Assembly (NCBI RefSeq): GCF_000739895.2
Contig: NZ_BBJS01000030.1
Coordinates: forward strand, 289,900-353,899
Length of the DNA stretch: 64,000 nucleotides
Source: Sphingomonas paucimobilis NBRC 13935
GTDB lineage: Bacteria > Pseudomonadota > Alphaproteobacteria > Sphingomonadales > Sphingomonadaceae
Direction: 5' to 3'
Shown here: positions 41,338-50,247 of the stretch, one piece after another
Numbering within the stretch: position 1 is the stretch's first letter
How the letters are laid out: the number at the start of each line of letters is the position of its first letter
The notes under the pieces: model-generated
The model's database searches: none
Seen by the model: the letters and a program-made list of their open reading frames with translations, nothing else
Told to the model about the DNA's origin: nothing
Program-made: the position numbers and the translations under genes

Positions 41338-41790
41338 ATGACCCAGCCCATCTATCGTATCGTCGCGCAGCCGCGTGCCTGGACCCCCGTTACCTTCCCG
41401 GTCGTCATGGAGGACGGCACCGTCCAGACGTTCGTGATCGAGATGCGCTTCCGCCTCCTGAAGGTGGACGCCGCCACCGCGTTTATCGCCGAGGTCGTCC
41501 GCGTCCAGGAGCTGGAGGCGGAAGGCGGCGTCGATCAGGCGCAGCTCTATACCGAGCTGGTCGCCCAGATCGCGACCGACTGGCGCGGCGTCCATGCCGA
41601 AAACGGCGATCCGCTGCGCTTCGACGTGGCGGACAACTGGCTGACCGACGTGGACGGCGACGGCAAGCGCAAGGCCCTGGTCGCGCCGAACCTGCGGTCG
41701 CTGATGAACGAAGGGTCGATGTTCATTCATATCTTCGACGCCTTCCGCGCCTGCCTGTCGGGCCAGCCCAAGACCCGCGCGGGAAACTGA
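41338..41790 (+). CDS. Tail assembly chaperone G (zero frame)
   Basis: 150 residues (TFPVVMEDGTVQTFVIEMRF, FIAEVVRVQELEAEGG, FDVADNWLTDVDGDG, DAFRACLSGQPKTRAGN). It ends at a TGA placed right after a GGGAAAC slippery heptamer, so a minority of ribosomes should continue in the -1 frame into the T-like frame, as in lambda G/GT. The chaperones coat the tape measure during tail assembly. Confidence 0.85.
   Translation: MTQPIYRIVAQPRAWTPVTFPVVMEDGTVQTFVIEMRFRLLKVDAATAFIAEVVRVQELEAEGGVDQAQLYTELVAQIATDWRGVHAENGDPLRFDVADNWLTDVDGDGKRKALVAPNLRSLMNEGSMFIHIFDAFRACLSGQPKTRAGN
41781..41787 (+). promoter_or_regulatory. Programmed -1 frameshift slippery site GGGAAAC
   Basis: Zero-frame codons GCG GGA AAC TGA give the canonical X-XXY-YYZ arrangement, one codon before the stop. 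A -1 slip reads CTG AAA GCC and continues to 42128. Confidence 0.85.
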
Positions 41791-42128
41791 AAGCCGTCGC
41801 GACTGGCTGGGCCAAGGGTCGCGGCGGCGGGAAATCGGCCGAGGATGCCGCCACCGACAGCGCGGCCGCCGCGATCGCCGCGATCGAGGCGCGGCGCGCG
41901 GCCGGCCGGCGGGACGATACGGTGGAGATCGGCCCCGACGAAGTGGACGTGGTCACCCTGTTCATGGCGCTGACCAGTCAGTGGCGGTTCCACGCGATGG
42001 GCGGGCGGTTGGGGATCGAATACGCCGCCGTCCGCCCCACCGCCGACATGCTGGAGATCGTGATGACCACCAGCCTTTTCCTCGACCTGCAAATGATGGA
42101 GCGCGCGGCCCTTGTCGCGCTGGCGTGA
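41787..42128 (+). CDS. T-like extension of the tail chaperone (DUF1799-like), made by -1 frameshift
   Basis: 113 residues (LKAVATGWAKGRGGGKSAED, DEVDVVTLFMALTSQWRFHA, YAAVRPTADMLEIVMTTSLF, LDLQMMERAALVALA). It resembles DUF1799 T-domain proteins and has no start codon of its own at a suitable place, so the GT fusion of about 263 residues is the expected product. It ends two bases before the tape measure ATG. Confidence 0.8.
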   Translation: MKAVATGWAKGRGGGKSAEDAATDSAAAAIAAIEARRAAGRRDDTVEIGPDEVDVVTLFMALTSQWRFHAMGGRLGIEYAAVRPTADMLEIVMTTSLFLDLQMMERAALVALA

Positions 42129-42129
42129 C

Positions 42130-45100
42130 ATGACCCGTGACCTGATCGTATCCGTTCGTCTGAAGGCCGATGGCTCCGGCCTGGTCGGCGCGGCCAAGGA
42201 TAGCGCCGCCGCCATCGCCGGCATCGGTACGGCGGCTGGGGGTGCGGTGGTGCAGGCCCGCGCGCTGGTCGCCACGATCGGCGAGGCGTCGCGCGCGGCG
42301 GGGATCACCACCACGGCGCGGGAGGCATCGACCGCGCTCCAGGGCACTTCGCGCGCCTCGATCACGGCGGGTGGCTCGGCGAAACAGGCCGCGACCGCGA
42401 TGGCCTCGCTGACCGACCAGTCGAAGAAAGCAGCGGGCGGCGCGGACGAGCTGGTCGCCGCCGCCGGCCGTGTTGCCCGTGCGCATACCGCCACCACCGC
42501 CAAGGCCGCCGAGGCGGCCCGCGCCGCGTCCGATCTGGCGAAGGCCGAACGCGACGCCGCGCGCGAGGCGGTGACGGCGGCCGAGGGACGGCTGGCGCAG
42601 GCGAAGGGACGCGTCGAGCTGACGGCCGACAATCCGACCATCACTCTGAGCCCCGGTGGCGGCAGTGCACGCGCGGCCGGCGATGCCAGCGCGATCGCGG
42701 CGGCCAGCACCGAGTTGGCCCAGGCCCGCCAGCGTGCCCAGGCGGCCGAGGAAGCATATTCGCAGTCGCTGCGCGACAGCGCGGCGGCGTCCACCACCGC
42801 TACCGCCGCCGTAACGACGCTTGCCAGCCAGTCCCAGGCGAGCGCCGCCGGTAGCGGCCAATTGGCCGAGGCACTGGAGCGTAGCGGCGGGGCGGCCGAC
42901 GCCACCGCCCAGGCCGCCCAGGCGCTGGCCGATGCTTCCGCCACCTCATCGGACGCCGCGCGCCAGCAGGCGACCGCGACCGATCAGGCGACCGAGGCGG
43001 CGGAGGGATCGACCCGCGCGACGGGCGCGCAGAACCAGGCGCGCGGTGCAGCGGCGCGGGAAGCGGCCGAACTGGCGGCAGCCGAGACCCGGTTGGCGAA
43101 CGCCACCAACCAGACCGAGCGCGAGGAAGCCGCCGCCGCGATCGCCGCGATCCGGCTCGCCCAGGCGCAGCGGGAGGCTGCGCGGCGGACGCGCGAGGCC
43201 GAAGCCGAGGCGCGGCGCAACGCCTTTGCCGTACGCAGCATGGGCCAGCAGTTCGGCGACTTCGGCTTGCAGGCGGTGACGACCGGCGACGTGGTGCGCT
43301 CCTTTACCCAGCAGATGGGCCAGATGGGCTATGCGATGTCCGAGATGTCCGGCCGGGCTGGCAGGGTCGGTGCGTTCCTGACCGGCCCGTGGGGTATCGC
43401 GCTGACGGTCGGGGCGGCCGTCATCCTGCCGTTCATCGAGAATTTGTGGAAAGCCGAGGAAGCGCAGGAGGCGGTTAGGCTCGGCGCGGACGGCCTTGCC
43501 GAGGCGCAAAGCGCGCTTGGCAAGATGTTCGACCTGACCACCGGCAAGTTGAAGAAACAGAACGAACTACTGATCATCAATGCCCGCCTGACTGCGATCA
43601 ATAACCGCGCCGAGGCGCTGACCGCGCGCGAAAGCTCGCGCAAGACGTTCGAGGATGCCGGATCGATCTCGACGGAAGGTCGCATCAAGGGCCTTTTGGA
43701 AGGCGGTGGTGTCGGCAATTTCCTGACCGGTGCATTCGTCGGATCGCAGCGTGCGCAGCAGAACGCCCGCAATTTGAGCGCTGTCGTCGCCGACTTGCAG
43801 GCTGGCAAGACGACGAACGAGGCGGTTATGCGCGCCGCCGAAAAATTGGACTTCACTGGTCTCAAGATCAATAGGACCCAGTTCATTGAGGCGATCAGGG
43901 ATCGTGTCGCTGCGGAAGCAAAGGAGCGCGTCGCCGATCTAACGGATCAATCGCTGGACGATGGTGTCTTGGCCAAGGAACTACGCCAGGACGCCAAGGC
44001 GAAGAGAACCAAAAAGCCGAAGTCCACCGAGGCGCGCGACGAGTTCGGGCGCGATGCTGCCGCGCGGATCGCGGGCATCACCGACCAGTTCGACCGGACG
44101 CCGCCCGCCGTGCGTCAGGCCAATGCCGCCATCCGCCAGCTCGACGACATCATGGACGATCTGGCGCGCAAGAAGCCGCCCCAGTTCAAGGAGCTGATCG
44201 GTCAGGCGCAGGAAGCCAAGGGCGTGGTGCGCGAGGGGTTGAACCGGCCCATCCAGGATTTCGTCGAAAGCCAGCGCGACGCGTTCGCGGTGGGGCAGGA
44301 GATGCTCACCGGCCACCGCGACCAAGCTGAAGCGCTGCGCACGATCCAGCAGCTGGAGCGCCAGCGCGGCCCGCTGACCGTCGAACAGAAGGAAGCGATC
44401 CTCGCCGCCAACCAGGCGCTGACCGCCCAGGAGCGCCAGCTGGAGCGCATGACCCAGCGCCAGCGCATCTATCTGGCGGGCATCGCCGATATCCGTGGCC
44501 TCCTGACCGCCACCATCTCGGGCGACTCCGGCATCGAGAAACTGCCCGAGCGCCTGATGCAGGCGTTCAGCCGGGTGTCGGCCGAGCGCATCGTCGACAA
44601 CCTGTTCGGTGACCTGTTCCAGCAGCTTGAGGACAGCGTGACCGGGACCAGCGTGGTCGAAGATGCGTCGGCCCGCATGGCGCAGGCCGTGGACATCGTC
44701 ACCGCACGCACCGGGCAGGCCAGTGCCGCGCTCGATAGTCTGACGCGTGCCGCCAGCGGTGCCGCCGGTGCGGTGCGGGACGGGCCACAAGGCGGCCAGC
44801 CCGGCGCGTCCGCACCGATGCCGCCGGAGGCCGGGGCCAGTGGCGAGTTCACCGTGACCGCGCCGCGCCGTGGCACGCGCAACCCGCAGGAGCTGTTTAC
44901 CAGTGCGATCGGCGGCATCGCCACCAAAACCATCGGCCTGTTCACCAACCCCGAAACGGCCTCCAGGATCGGGCAGGGCCTGGGCAAATATGCAGGCAAG
45001 GGGCTGGCGGGGGCGTTCGAAGGGCAGGCCGCGACCTCGCTCGCCAGTCTCGTCGGCATAAAGACCAACGGCACCGGCTCGGCGATCGGCGGGGCGATCG

Positions 45101-46233
45101 GTGGCCTGACCGGCATTCCCGGCGCTGGGGCCGCACTCGGCCTGATCGGCGGGCTGGTCGGCAACCTGTTCACCCGGCCGAAGTCGGGCAGCGCCACCAT
45201 CACGTCGGTGGATAGCGCCGCGACGATGCGGGGGGCCGAGTCGGTCACCGAAAAGCTGTCTGGCACCGCCAAGTCCGTCCAGGACGGCATCCAGAAGATC
45301 GCCGACCAGCTCGGCGCGCAGACGGGGGCGTTTTCGGTCTCGATCGGTAAGCGCGAAGATTATTTCCGCGTCGATGGCGGCGGCAGCGACCGGGTGTCGA
45401 ACAAGCATCCGGGTTCGGGCCTGCTCTATAACGGCAAGGATGAGGCCGTCGCGATCGAGATCGCAATCCGCAACGCGATCGCGGACGGCGCGGTGAAGGG
45501 TCTGTCCCCGGCCGTTGCAAAGGCGCTGCAATCCTCGTCCTCGCTCGACAAGGCACTGGCCGAGGCGCTGAAGGTCCAGAACCTGGAGCGCAGCCTGGGC
45601 GGGCTGACCGGTCAGCTCAAGAGCATCTTCGACAGCTTCGACCAGACCGCCAGCGAGCGGGTGCGCATCGCCAAGACCTATGGTCTCGACCTGCTCCGCG
45701 TCGAAAAGCTCAATGCCGAGGAACGCGGCAAGCTGCTCGAAGACACGTTGAAATCGCGGGTCGGCAGCCTCAAGGACTTGCTGACCAGCATGACGAGCGG
45801 TGACCTGTTCGAGGGCTCGGCCGTCGATCGGCGTCAGACCCTCCTGAAGGACATCGCCGCTGTCCGCGCCGATGCTGAGGCGGGCAAGGATGGCGCGGCC
45901 GACAAGGTCGCCGAACTCTATCGCCAGTTGCTTTCGACCAGCAAGGAAGCGTTCGGCACGGGCGGCGATGAATATGCCAGCGATCGCAAGGCGGCCGGCG
46001 ACGCCGCCCGGGCGCTGATCGATATCGAGACGAACCGCGTCAACTCGGCCGCTGGCGTCCAGGCCGCGCAGACCAGCGCGATCGAGGCGGGCAACGCGCT
46101 CACCGCGCAGATGGTTAAGGCGGCCGACGCGCAGACCGAGTTGCTCCAGACACTGGTCGATCAGGGCCGGTCCCGGTCGGGTGGCGGCGTATCGCCCAAC
46201 CTTGGCCTGATCGCCCGAGAGATCGCGCAATGA
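42130..46233 (+). CDS. Tail tape measure protein
   Basis: 1367 residues from the ATG at 42130. The first 380 residues are Ala-rich coiled coil, followed by a hydrophobic stretch (VGAFLTGPWGIALTVGAAVI), more helix, a second glycine-rich hydrophobic region near 985-1025 (AIGGAIGGLTGIPGAGAALG, LIGGLVGNLF) and a C-terminal helical region. Length and composition set tail length and predict a tail of roughly 200 nm by the usual 1.5 angstrom per residue rule. A 749-codon open frame on the opposite strand is a composition artefact. Confidence 0.92.
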   Translation: MTRDLIVSVRLKADGSGLVGAAKDSAAAIAGIGTAAGGAVVQARALVATIGEASRAAGITTTAREASTALQGTSRASITAGGSAKQAATAMASLTDQSKKAAGGADELVAAAGRVARAHTATTAKAAEAARAASDLAKAERDAAREAVTAAEGRLAQAKGRVELTADNPTITLSPGGGSARAAGDASAIAAASTELAQARQRAQAAEEAYSQSLRDSAAASTTATAAVTTLASQSQASAAGSGQLAEALERSGGAADATAQAAQALADASATSSDAARQQATATDQATEAAEGSTRATGAQNQARGAAAREAAELAAAETRLANATNQTEREEAAAAIAAIRLAQAQREAARRTREAEAEARRNAFAVRSMGQQFGDFGLQAVTTGDVVRSFTQQMGQMGYAMSEMSGRAGRVGAFLTGPWGIALTVGAAVILPFIENLWKAEEAQEAVRLGADGLAEAQSALGKMFDLTTGKLKKQNELLIINARLTAINNRAEALTARESSRKTFEDAGSISTEGRIKGLLEGGGVGNFLTGAFVGSQRAQQNARNLSAVVADLQAGKTTNEAVMRAAEKLDFTGLKINRTQFIEAIRDRVAAEAKERVADLTDQSLDDGVLAKELRQDAKAKRTKKPKSTEARDEFGRDAAARIAGITDQFDRTPPAVRQANAAIRQLDDIMDDLARKKPPQFKELIGQAQEAKGVVREGLNRPIQDFVESQRDAFAVGQEMLTGHRDQAEALRTIQQLERQRGPLTVEQKEAILAANQALTAQERQLERMTQRQRIYLAGIADIRGLLTATISGDSGIEKLPERLMQAFSRVSAERIVDNLFGDLFQQLEDSVTGTSVVEDASARMAQAVDIVTARTGQASAALDSLTRAASGAAGAVRDGPQGGQPGASAPMPPEAGASGEFTVTAPRRGTRNPQELFTSAIGGIATKTIGLFTNPETASRIGQGLGKYAGKGLAGAFEGQAATSLASLVGIKTNGTGSAIGGAIGGLTGIPGAGAALGLIGGLVGNLFTRPKSGSATITSVDSAATMRGAESVTEKLSGTAKSVQDGIQKIADQLGAQTGAFSVSIGKREDYFRVDGGGSDRVSNKHPGSGLLYNGKDEAVAIEIAIRNAIADGAVKGLSPAVAKALQSSSSLDKALAEALKVQNLERSLGGLTGQLKSIFDSFDQTASERVRIAKTYGLDLLRVEKLNAEERGKLLEDTLKSRVGSLKDLLTSMTSGDLFEGSAVDRRQTLLKDIAAVRADAEAGKDGAADKVAELYRQLLSTSKEAFGTGGDEYASDRKAAGDAARALIDIETNRVNSAAGVQAAQTSAIEAGNALTAQMVKAADAQTELLQTLVDQGRSRSGGGVSPNLGLIAREIAQ

Positions 46234-49200
46234 AGACCGTCATCGTGGAAGCGCGCCCCAGCGACGCCGCCGGTCAGCCGGTGGACATCCGCCTCGCTGG
46301 TGGCGGGCGCGGGCATTACCTTTTCAAGGATCAATTCGACTGGCGCGCGGGCGTCATCAGCCTGCCGCGTATCCAGTCGTCGCTCGGCTTCGGCAAGGAT
46401 GGTTTCACCGGGGGTGCGGTGGCACAGGCCAGCGCCATCGGCTTCTCGCCCGCCATGGCGTCCACCCGCGCCTTGGTCGCCGGGCTGGTCTGGAACGATG
46501 CCGCGATCACCGTGTCGGTCGCCGATGATGACGCGGCCGACCCGTCGTTCAAGGTGCGACTGGCGGGCACGGTCGCCGGCTATTCGATCAGCGCCGGTCG
46601 TTTCGTCTTTACCCTGTCCGACATGGCGGGCCGCCTGGGCGAGCCCCTGGTCAAGGATAGCTTTGCGGGCACCGGCGGCATCGAGGGCGATGCGGCGGCC
46701 AAGGGGCGCGTCAAGCGCCGGAGCTGGGGCCGGTGCTGGAACGTCGAGGGCCGCGTCCTCCTTGCCGCCTGGAACATCTATGAATTTGGCGACCCGGCCC
46801 GACCGCTCGGGGCGTTCGACGCGGTCAAGGATAAAGGCCGCCCGGTCACGATCGTCACGGTCGCCTGGGCCGGCTCGATCGCCGCCACCCTCGACGCGCT
46901 GAAGGCCGTCGCGGTGCCCGATGGCGGGTGCGCCGCCGCACCCTCGATCGCGTGTGTGAAGTTCTGGACCCAGCCCTCCACCCTGACCGGTGACCTGCGC
47001 GGCGAGCTGGGCACTGGCTATGTCGAGCACGTGCCCGGCATCGCGGCGGCCATCTCGGCCGCCGCCGAGGGGCCGGACCTGGACGACCTTGCGGCGCTGG
47101 CCGCGCTCCGCCCCGATCCGGCCGGGCTTCATGCCGACGACGCCAGCGAGACGCCCGCCCAGATGCTGGACCGGCTTTGCCTGCGCGCCTCGCTGTCGTG
47201 GGGCGTGACCGCCGATCGCCGACTGGCGCTGCGCCCCATTGCCTTTGCCGACCCGGTTGAGACAGTGGCATTCGAGGATGTCGAGCGCCGCGCCGCCTAT
47301 GCGCCGATCGCGAGCGTCAAGGTCGGTTTCCAGAAGAACCACCGGGTCCATACCGATGCCGAGATCAGCGCCGCCGTGCTGGCCGGCGAGGTCGTGTTTC
47401 CCGATGGGCAGAAGCTGGCTGACCTTCAGCCCGCCCAGCCAGGCGCGGACAAGACCAGCGACAACACGTCGAAGGACACGAAGGCTGTGGACGGTATGCC
47501 TGCCCCGCAAGTCCGGGCGGAGCTGGCGCGGATCGCGCCGATCGCCGTCGATACCGCCGACCTGAAAAAAGCGCAGAAAGAATTGGACGAAGCGGTCGAC
47601 CAGCTGCGCGCGCGCGACGGCGCGGCCGAGGCGGCGCTTGCGGCGCTTCGCGGCATCGTTCTCGACGGCGCGGCCACGCAGCGCCAGCTTCAGCGTGCCG
47701 AGGGGCAGCTGAGCGCGGCGGCCCTCCAGCTGGTGCTGATGCAGGAGAACGCGGACCGCCGGATGCGCGACGCCGGCTTCATCGTCGATCCGTTGACCGG
47801 CAAGGTCTACGCCTACGCGATCGACACGCTGGGGGAGCGTCAGAACAAGGTCGAGACGACGCTGGACGCGCAGGCCGCGCAGATCGCGTTGCGCGCGACC
47901 AGTGCCGAGGTCGACGACAAGATCCTGCGGGCGGTGCTCGACCCGTCACAGATTGCCGAACTGGAGCCGCTGATTGCCCGCGTGGCGGCGGTCGAGACGG
48001 TCTATGATGCGCTTCGCGCAGAGGTCCGCACGAAGGCTGAACTGGTCGAACTGACTAGGGCGGTTGCGCGCGTCACGGACACGGAGCAGCGGATCAGTGC
48101 AGCCGAGGGGCTGATCCGCACGAAGGTCGAGCAGACGACCTTCGACCAGGCGGTGACCCGCATTGGCGCGGCCGAGCAGCTGCTGCGATCCTATGGTGAT
48201 GTCTCCAGCTACAGCGTCGAACTGCGCCAGTCGCGGGTGGCGCGCCGCCAGACCGACGCCGCGCTGCTGGCGTCCGTCGTGGGTGAGCATCAGGCCGAGG
48301 AGCTTCGGTTCACGGCGCAGGCGCTGTTGCGGAACGAGCTTTACACCAAGATCGTCGACGATGTCGACGGGGTGAAGCGGGCGGAGGCGCGGGCGCGGCT
48401 GGAGTTGGCGCTACAGGTCGGCGCGCTTGATGCGCGGTCGTTGCAAGACCGCCAGTTGGTGATCGAGGGTGATCGCCTGTTGGGGCAGGCCATCGACGCA
48501 CTGGGGGTCCGCAACGAGCAACAATCGGCCGAGATCGCCGGATTGCAGCGAACGTCGATCGCCAATGGTCTCGGCATCGCCGGCGTCGAGCAGACGATCC
48601 GCCAACAGGCCCGGACGCAGGCGCAGGCCGACGCGGCGGTTCTTGGCGACATCGTGGCTGGGGACCGAGCCGAGGCGCGCTTCATCACGTCGCTGACCGA
48701 GATCCATTCGCAGCTCACGACGACGCTTCTCGCGGGGTTCGAGGCCAGCGCGACCGCCCGACTGGCCCTGCGGTCGCGTATCGATCTGGCGGACGCGCGC
48801 TTCGATCAGGAGACACGCACGACGGCCGATCGCTTCAAGGCGGTCACTGAACTGGTCGTGGCGCTGACCGCGCAGTACAACGATCAGGCCAGCGGTCTGG
48901 CGGCCACGCGGTCGGACCTGAGTAATCTTCAGCAGGTGACGGCAGAGGCGTCGCAGACGAACGCGCGGACGATCGCGCAGCTGAAGTCGGTGGTCGACGA
49001 TCCCGCCACCGGGTTGACCAGGACACGGGCGGAACTGGCGGCGCTGACCGAGACGGTGGCGACGCAGAACATGGCGGCCGTCCGCCGGCTGGAGACGCTG
49101 GAGGGGCGGGTCAACGATCCGGTGACCGGGTTGACCGCGACGCGGACGCAGTTCGCGCAGGAGATCAAGCTGGCGTCAGAGGCGAACGCCGCCACGGCCA

Positions 49201-50243
49201 GCAAAACCTCTGAACTGTCCTCACAGGTCAATGATCCGTCGACCGGGTTGCCCTGGGCGCGCAGCGCGATCGGCGACCTCGCACGGGTGACCAACGACCG
49301 GGACAACGCCAATGCGGCGCTGATCCAGCAGGTTCGCACGATGCTGGACGGCATCGGCAACGTCGGCATCCAGCAGGCGTTCGAGGCGGTCATCAATCGG
49401 CTGGGGAAGATCGAAGGGACGATCACGTTCCAGATCGACGTGAACGGCAATGTGACGGGTCTTCAGCTGGTTGGCGGGGGGCAAGGCGCTGGCTCGCTCA
49501 ACCTGTTCAATGCGAACATTCAATTGGGGACCGGCCTCATCATTAAGAAGGCTGGCGCGTTCATGTCCGTCGAAGGCGTCGAGTTCGGTGCCGCCAAGGA
49601 TTTGATCGAGTGGTTCGGCCCTGTGATGGCGGTCGACAAGTGCAGCCGCGCCAATGCTATCGCCTACAAGGCGACCAACGGCGACATGTATACCGGCGGC
49701 AGCTTCAGCATAGGCACGCTGCGCAATCCCGGTGCGTCCAGCAGTCTGGCAGCGGACGCAGTCGCGGAGGTGCCGTCCTTCGGCTCCAACGGCAAGCCGG
49801 TCAAATATGTATGCAGCTGGTTCTACTACAGCGAATACACCCGCGATTTCTCGGCCGACAACGACGGGGTGAAGTTCTTTCAGCAAGCCGTCGATGCGTT
49901 CGGGGCCACCTCCGACGATGGCGGGTACGTCTGGTTCGGCACCAAGAATGTCGAGCGCGTCAATTCAACGATCACGCTTAGTCGCGCCTTTGCCGGCGCA
50001 GCGTATGCGCAGCTCGAACAGCGCGGCTTCACAACCGAGCAAACCACGTTCCGCGGCCTGAAACCGACGCCCGGCGATGCGCCCGGCCGCGCCACCTACA
50101 CCGAAACGATCGGGGGCGGCTTCACCGTCACCGACCCCGTCCAGTCCACCGCGAACAGGGCGCTCAAGCTCGCTCTGTCGCGCGGCTTCAACCTTTCCGA
50201 GGGCGTGATCCAGCGTCTGACCATCGTCGCGATCGAGGAGTAA
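46230..50243 (+). CDS. Tail tip/receptor-binding J-like protein with coiled coil and 39-residue repeats
   Basis: 1337 residues. About 1-400: tail tip (BR0599/J-like; ARPSDAAGQPVDIRLAGGGR, CWNVEGRVLLAAWNIYEFGD, DRLCLRASLSWGVTADRRLA). About 400-1050: coiled coil with four exact-period 39-residue repeats each containing N/D-D-x-x-[TS]-G-L. About 1070-1337: a beta-rich tip domain (GTITFQIDVNGNVTGLQLVG, VKYVCSWFYYSEYTRDFSAD). It appears to fuse baseplate hub and fibre functions. ATGA overlap with the tape measure gene. Confidence 0.8.
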   Translation: MKTVIVEARPSDAAGQPVDIRLAGGGRGHYLFKDQFDWRAGVISLPRIQSSLGFGKDGFTGGAVAQASAIGFSPAMASTRALVAGLVWNDAAITVSVADDDAADPSFKVRLAGTVAGYSISAGRFVFTLSDMAGRLGEPLVKDSFAGTGGIEGDAAAKGRVKRRSWGRCWNVEGRVLLAAWNIYEFGDPARPLGAFDAVKDKGRPVTIVTVAWAGSIAATLDALKAVAVPDGGCAAAPSIACVKFWTQPSTLTGDLRGELGTGYVEHVPGIAAAISAAAEGPDLDDLAALAALRPDPAGLHADDASETPAQMLDRLCLRASLSWGVTADRRLALRPIAFADPVETVAFEDVERRAAYAPIASVKVGFQKNHRVHTDAEISAAVLAGEVVFPDGQKLADLQPAQPGADKTSDNTSKDTKAVDGMPAPQVRAELARIAPIAVDTADLKKAQKELDEAVDQLRARDGAAEAALAALRGIVLDGAATQRQLQRAEGQLSAAALQLVLMQENADRRMRDAGFIVDPLTGKVYAYAIDTLGERQNKVETTLDAQAAQIALRATSAEVDDKILRAVLDPSQIAELEPLIARVAAVETVYDALRAEVRTKAELVELTRAVARVTDTEQRISAAEGLIRTKVEQTTFDQAVTRIGAAEQLLRSYGDVSSYSVELRQSRVARRQTDAALLASVVGEHQAEELRFTAQALLRNELYTKIVDDVDGVKRAEARARLELALQVGALDARSLQDRQLVIEGDRLLGQAIDALGVRNEQQSAEIAGLQRTSIANGLGIAGVEQTIRQQARTQAQADAAVLGDIVAGDRAEARFITSLTEIHSQLTTTLLAGFEASATARLALRSRIDLADARFDQETRTTADRFKAVTELVVALTAQYNDQASGLAATRSDLSNLQQVTAEASQTNARTIAQLKSVVDDPATGLTRTRAELAALTETVATQNMAAVRRLETLEGRVNDPVTGLTATRTQFAQEIKLASEANAATASKTSELSSQVNDPSTGLPWARSAIGDLARVTNDRDNANAALIQQVRTMLDGIGNVGIQQAFEAVINRLGKIEGTITFQIDVNGNVTGLQLVGGGQGAGSLNLFNANIQLGTGLIIKKAGAFMSVEGVEFGAAKDLIEWFGPVMAVDKCSRANAIAYKATNGDMYTGGSFSIGTLRNPGASSSLAADAVAEVPSFGSNGKPVKYVCSWFYYSEYTRDFSADNDGVKFFQQAVDAFGATSDDGGYVWFGTKNVERVNSTITLSRAFAGAAYAQLEQRGFTTEQTTFRGLKPTPGDAPGRATYTETIGGGFTVTDPVQSTANRALKLALSRGFNLSEGVIQRLTIVAIEE
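48873..49340 (+). repeat. Four 117-bp (39-residue) repeats in the J-like gene
   Basis: The repeated NDP/DDP-x-TGL codons begin at 48879, 48996, 49113 and 49230, exactly 117 bp apart. Each unit reads like QYNDQASGLAATRSDL or RVNDPVTGLTATRTQF followed by a helical heptad stretch. Confidence 0.85.
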
Positions 50244-50247
50244 GAGC

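Noticed and set aside
43981..46230. 749-codon minus-strand frame opposite the tape measure gene
   Set aside because: High GC removes stop codons; the plus frame is a clear tape measure protein with coupled neighbours.
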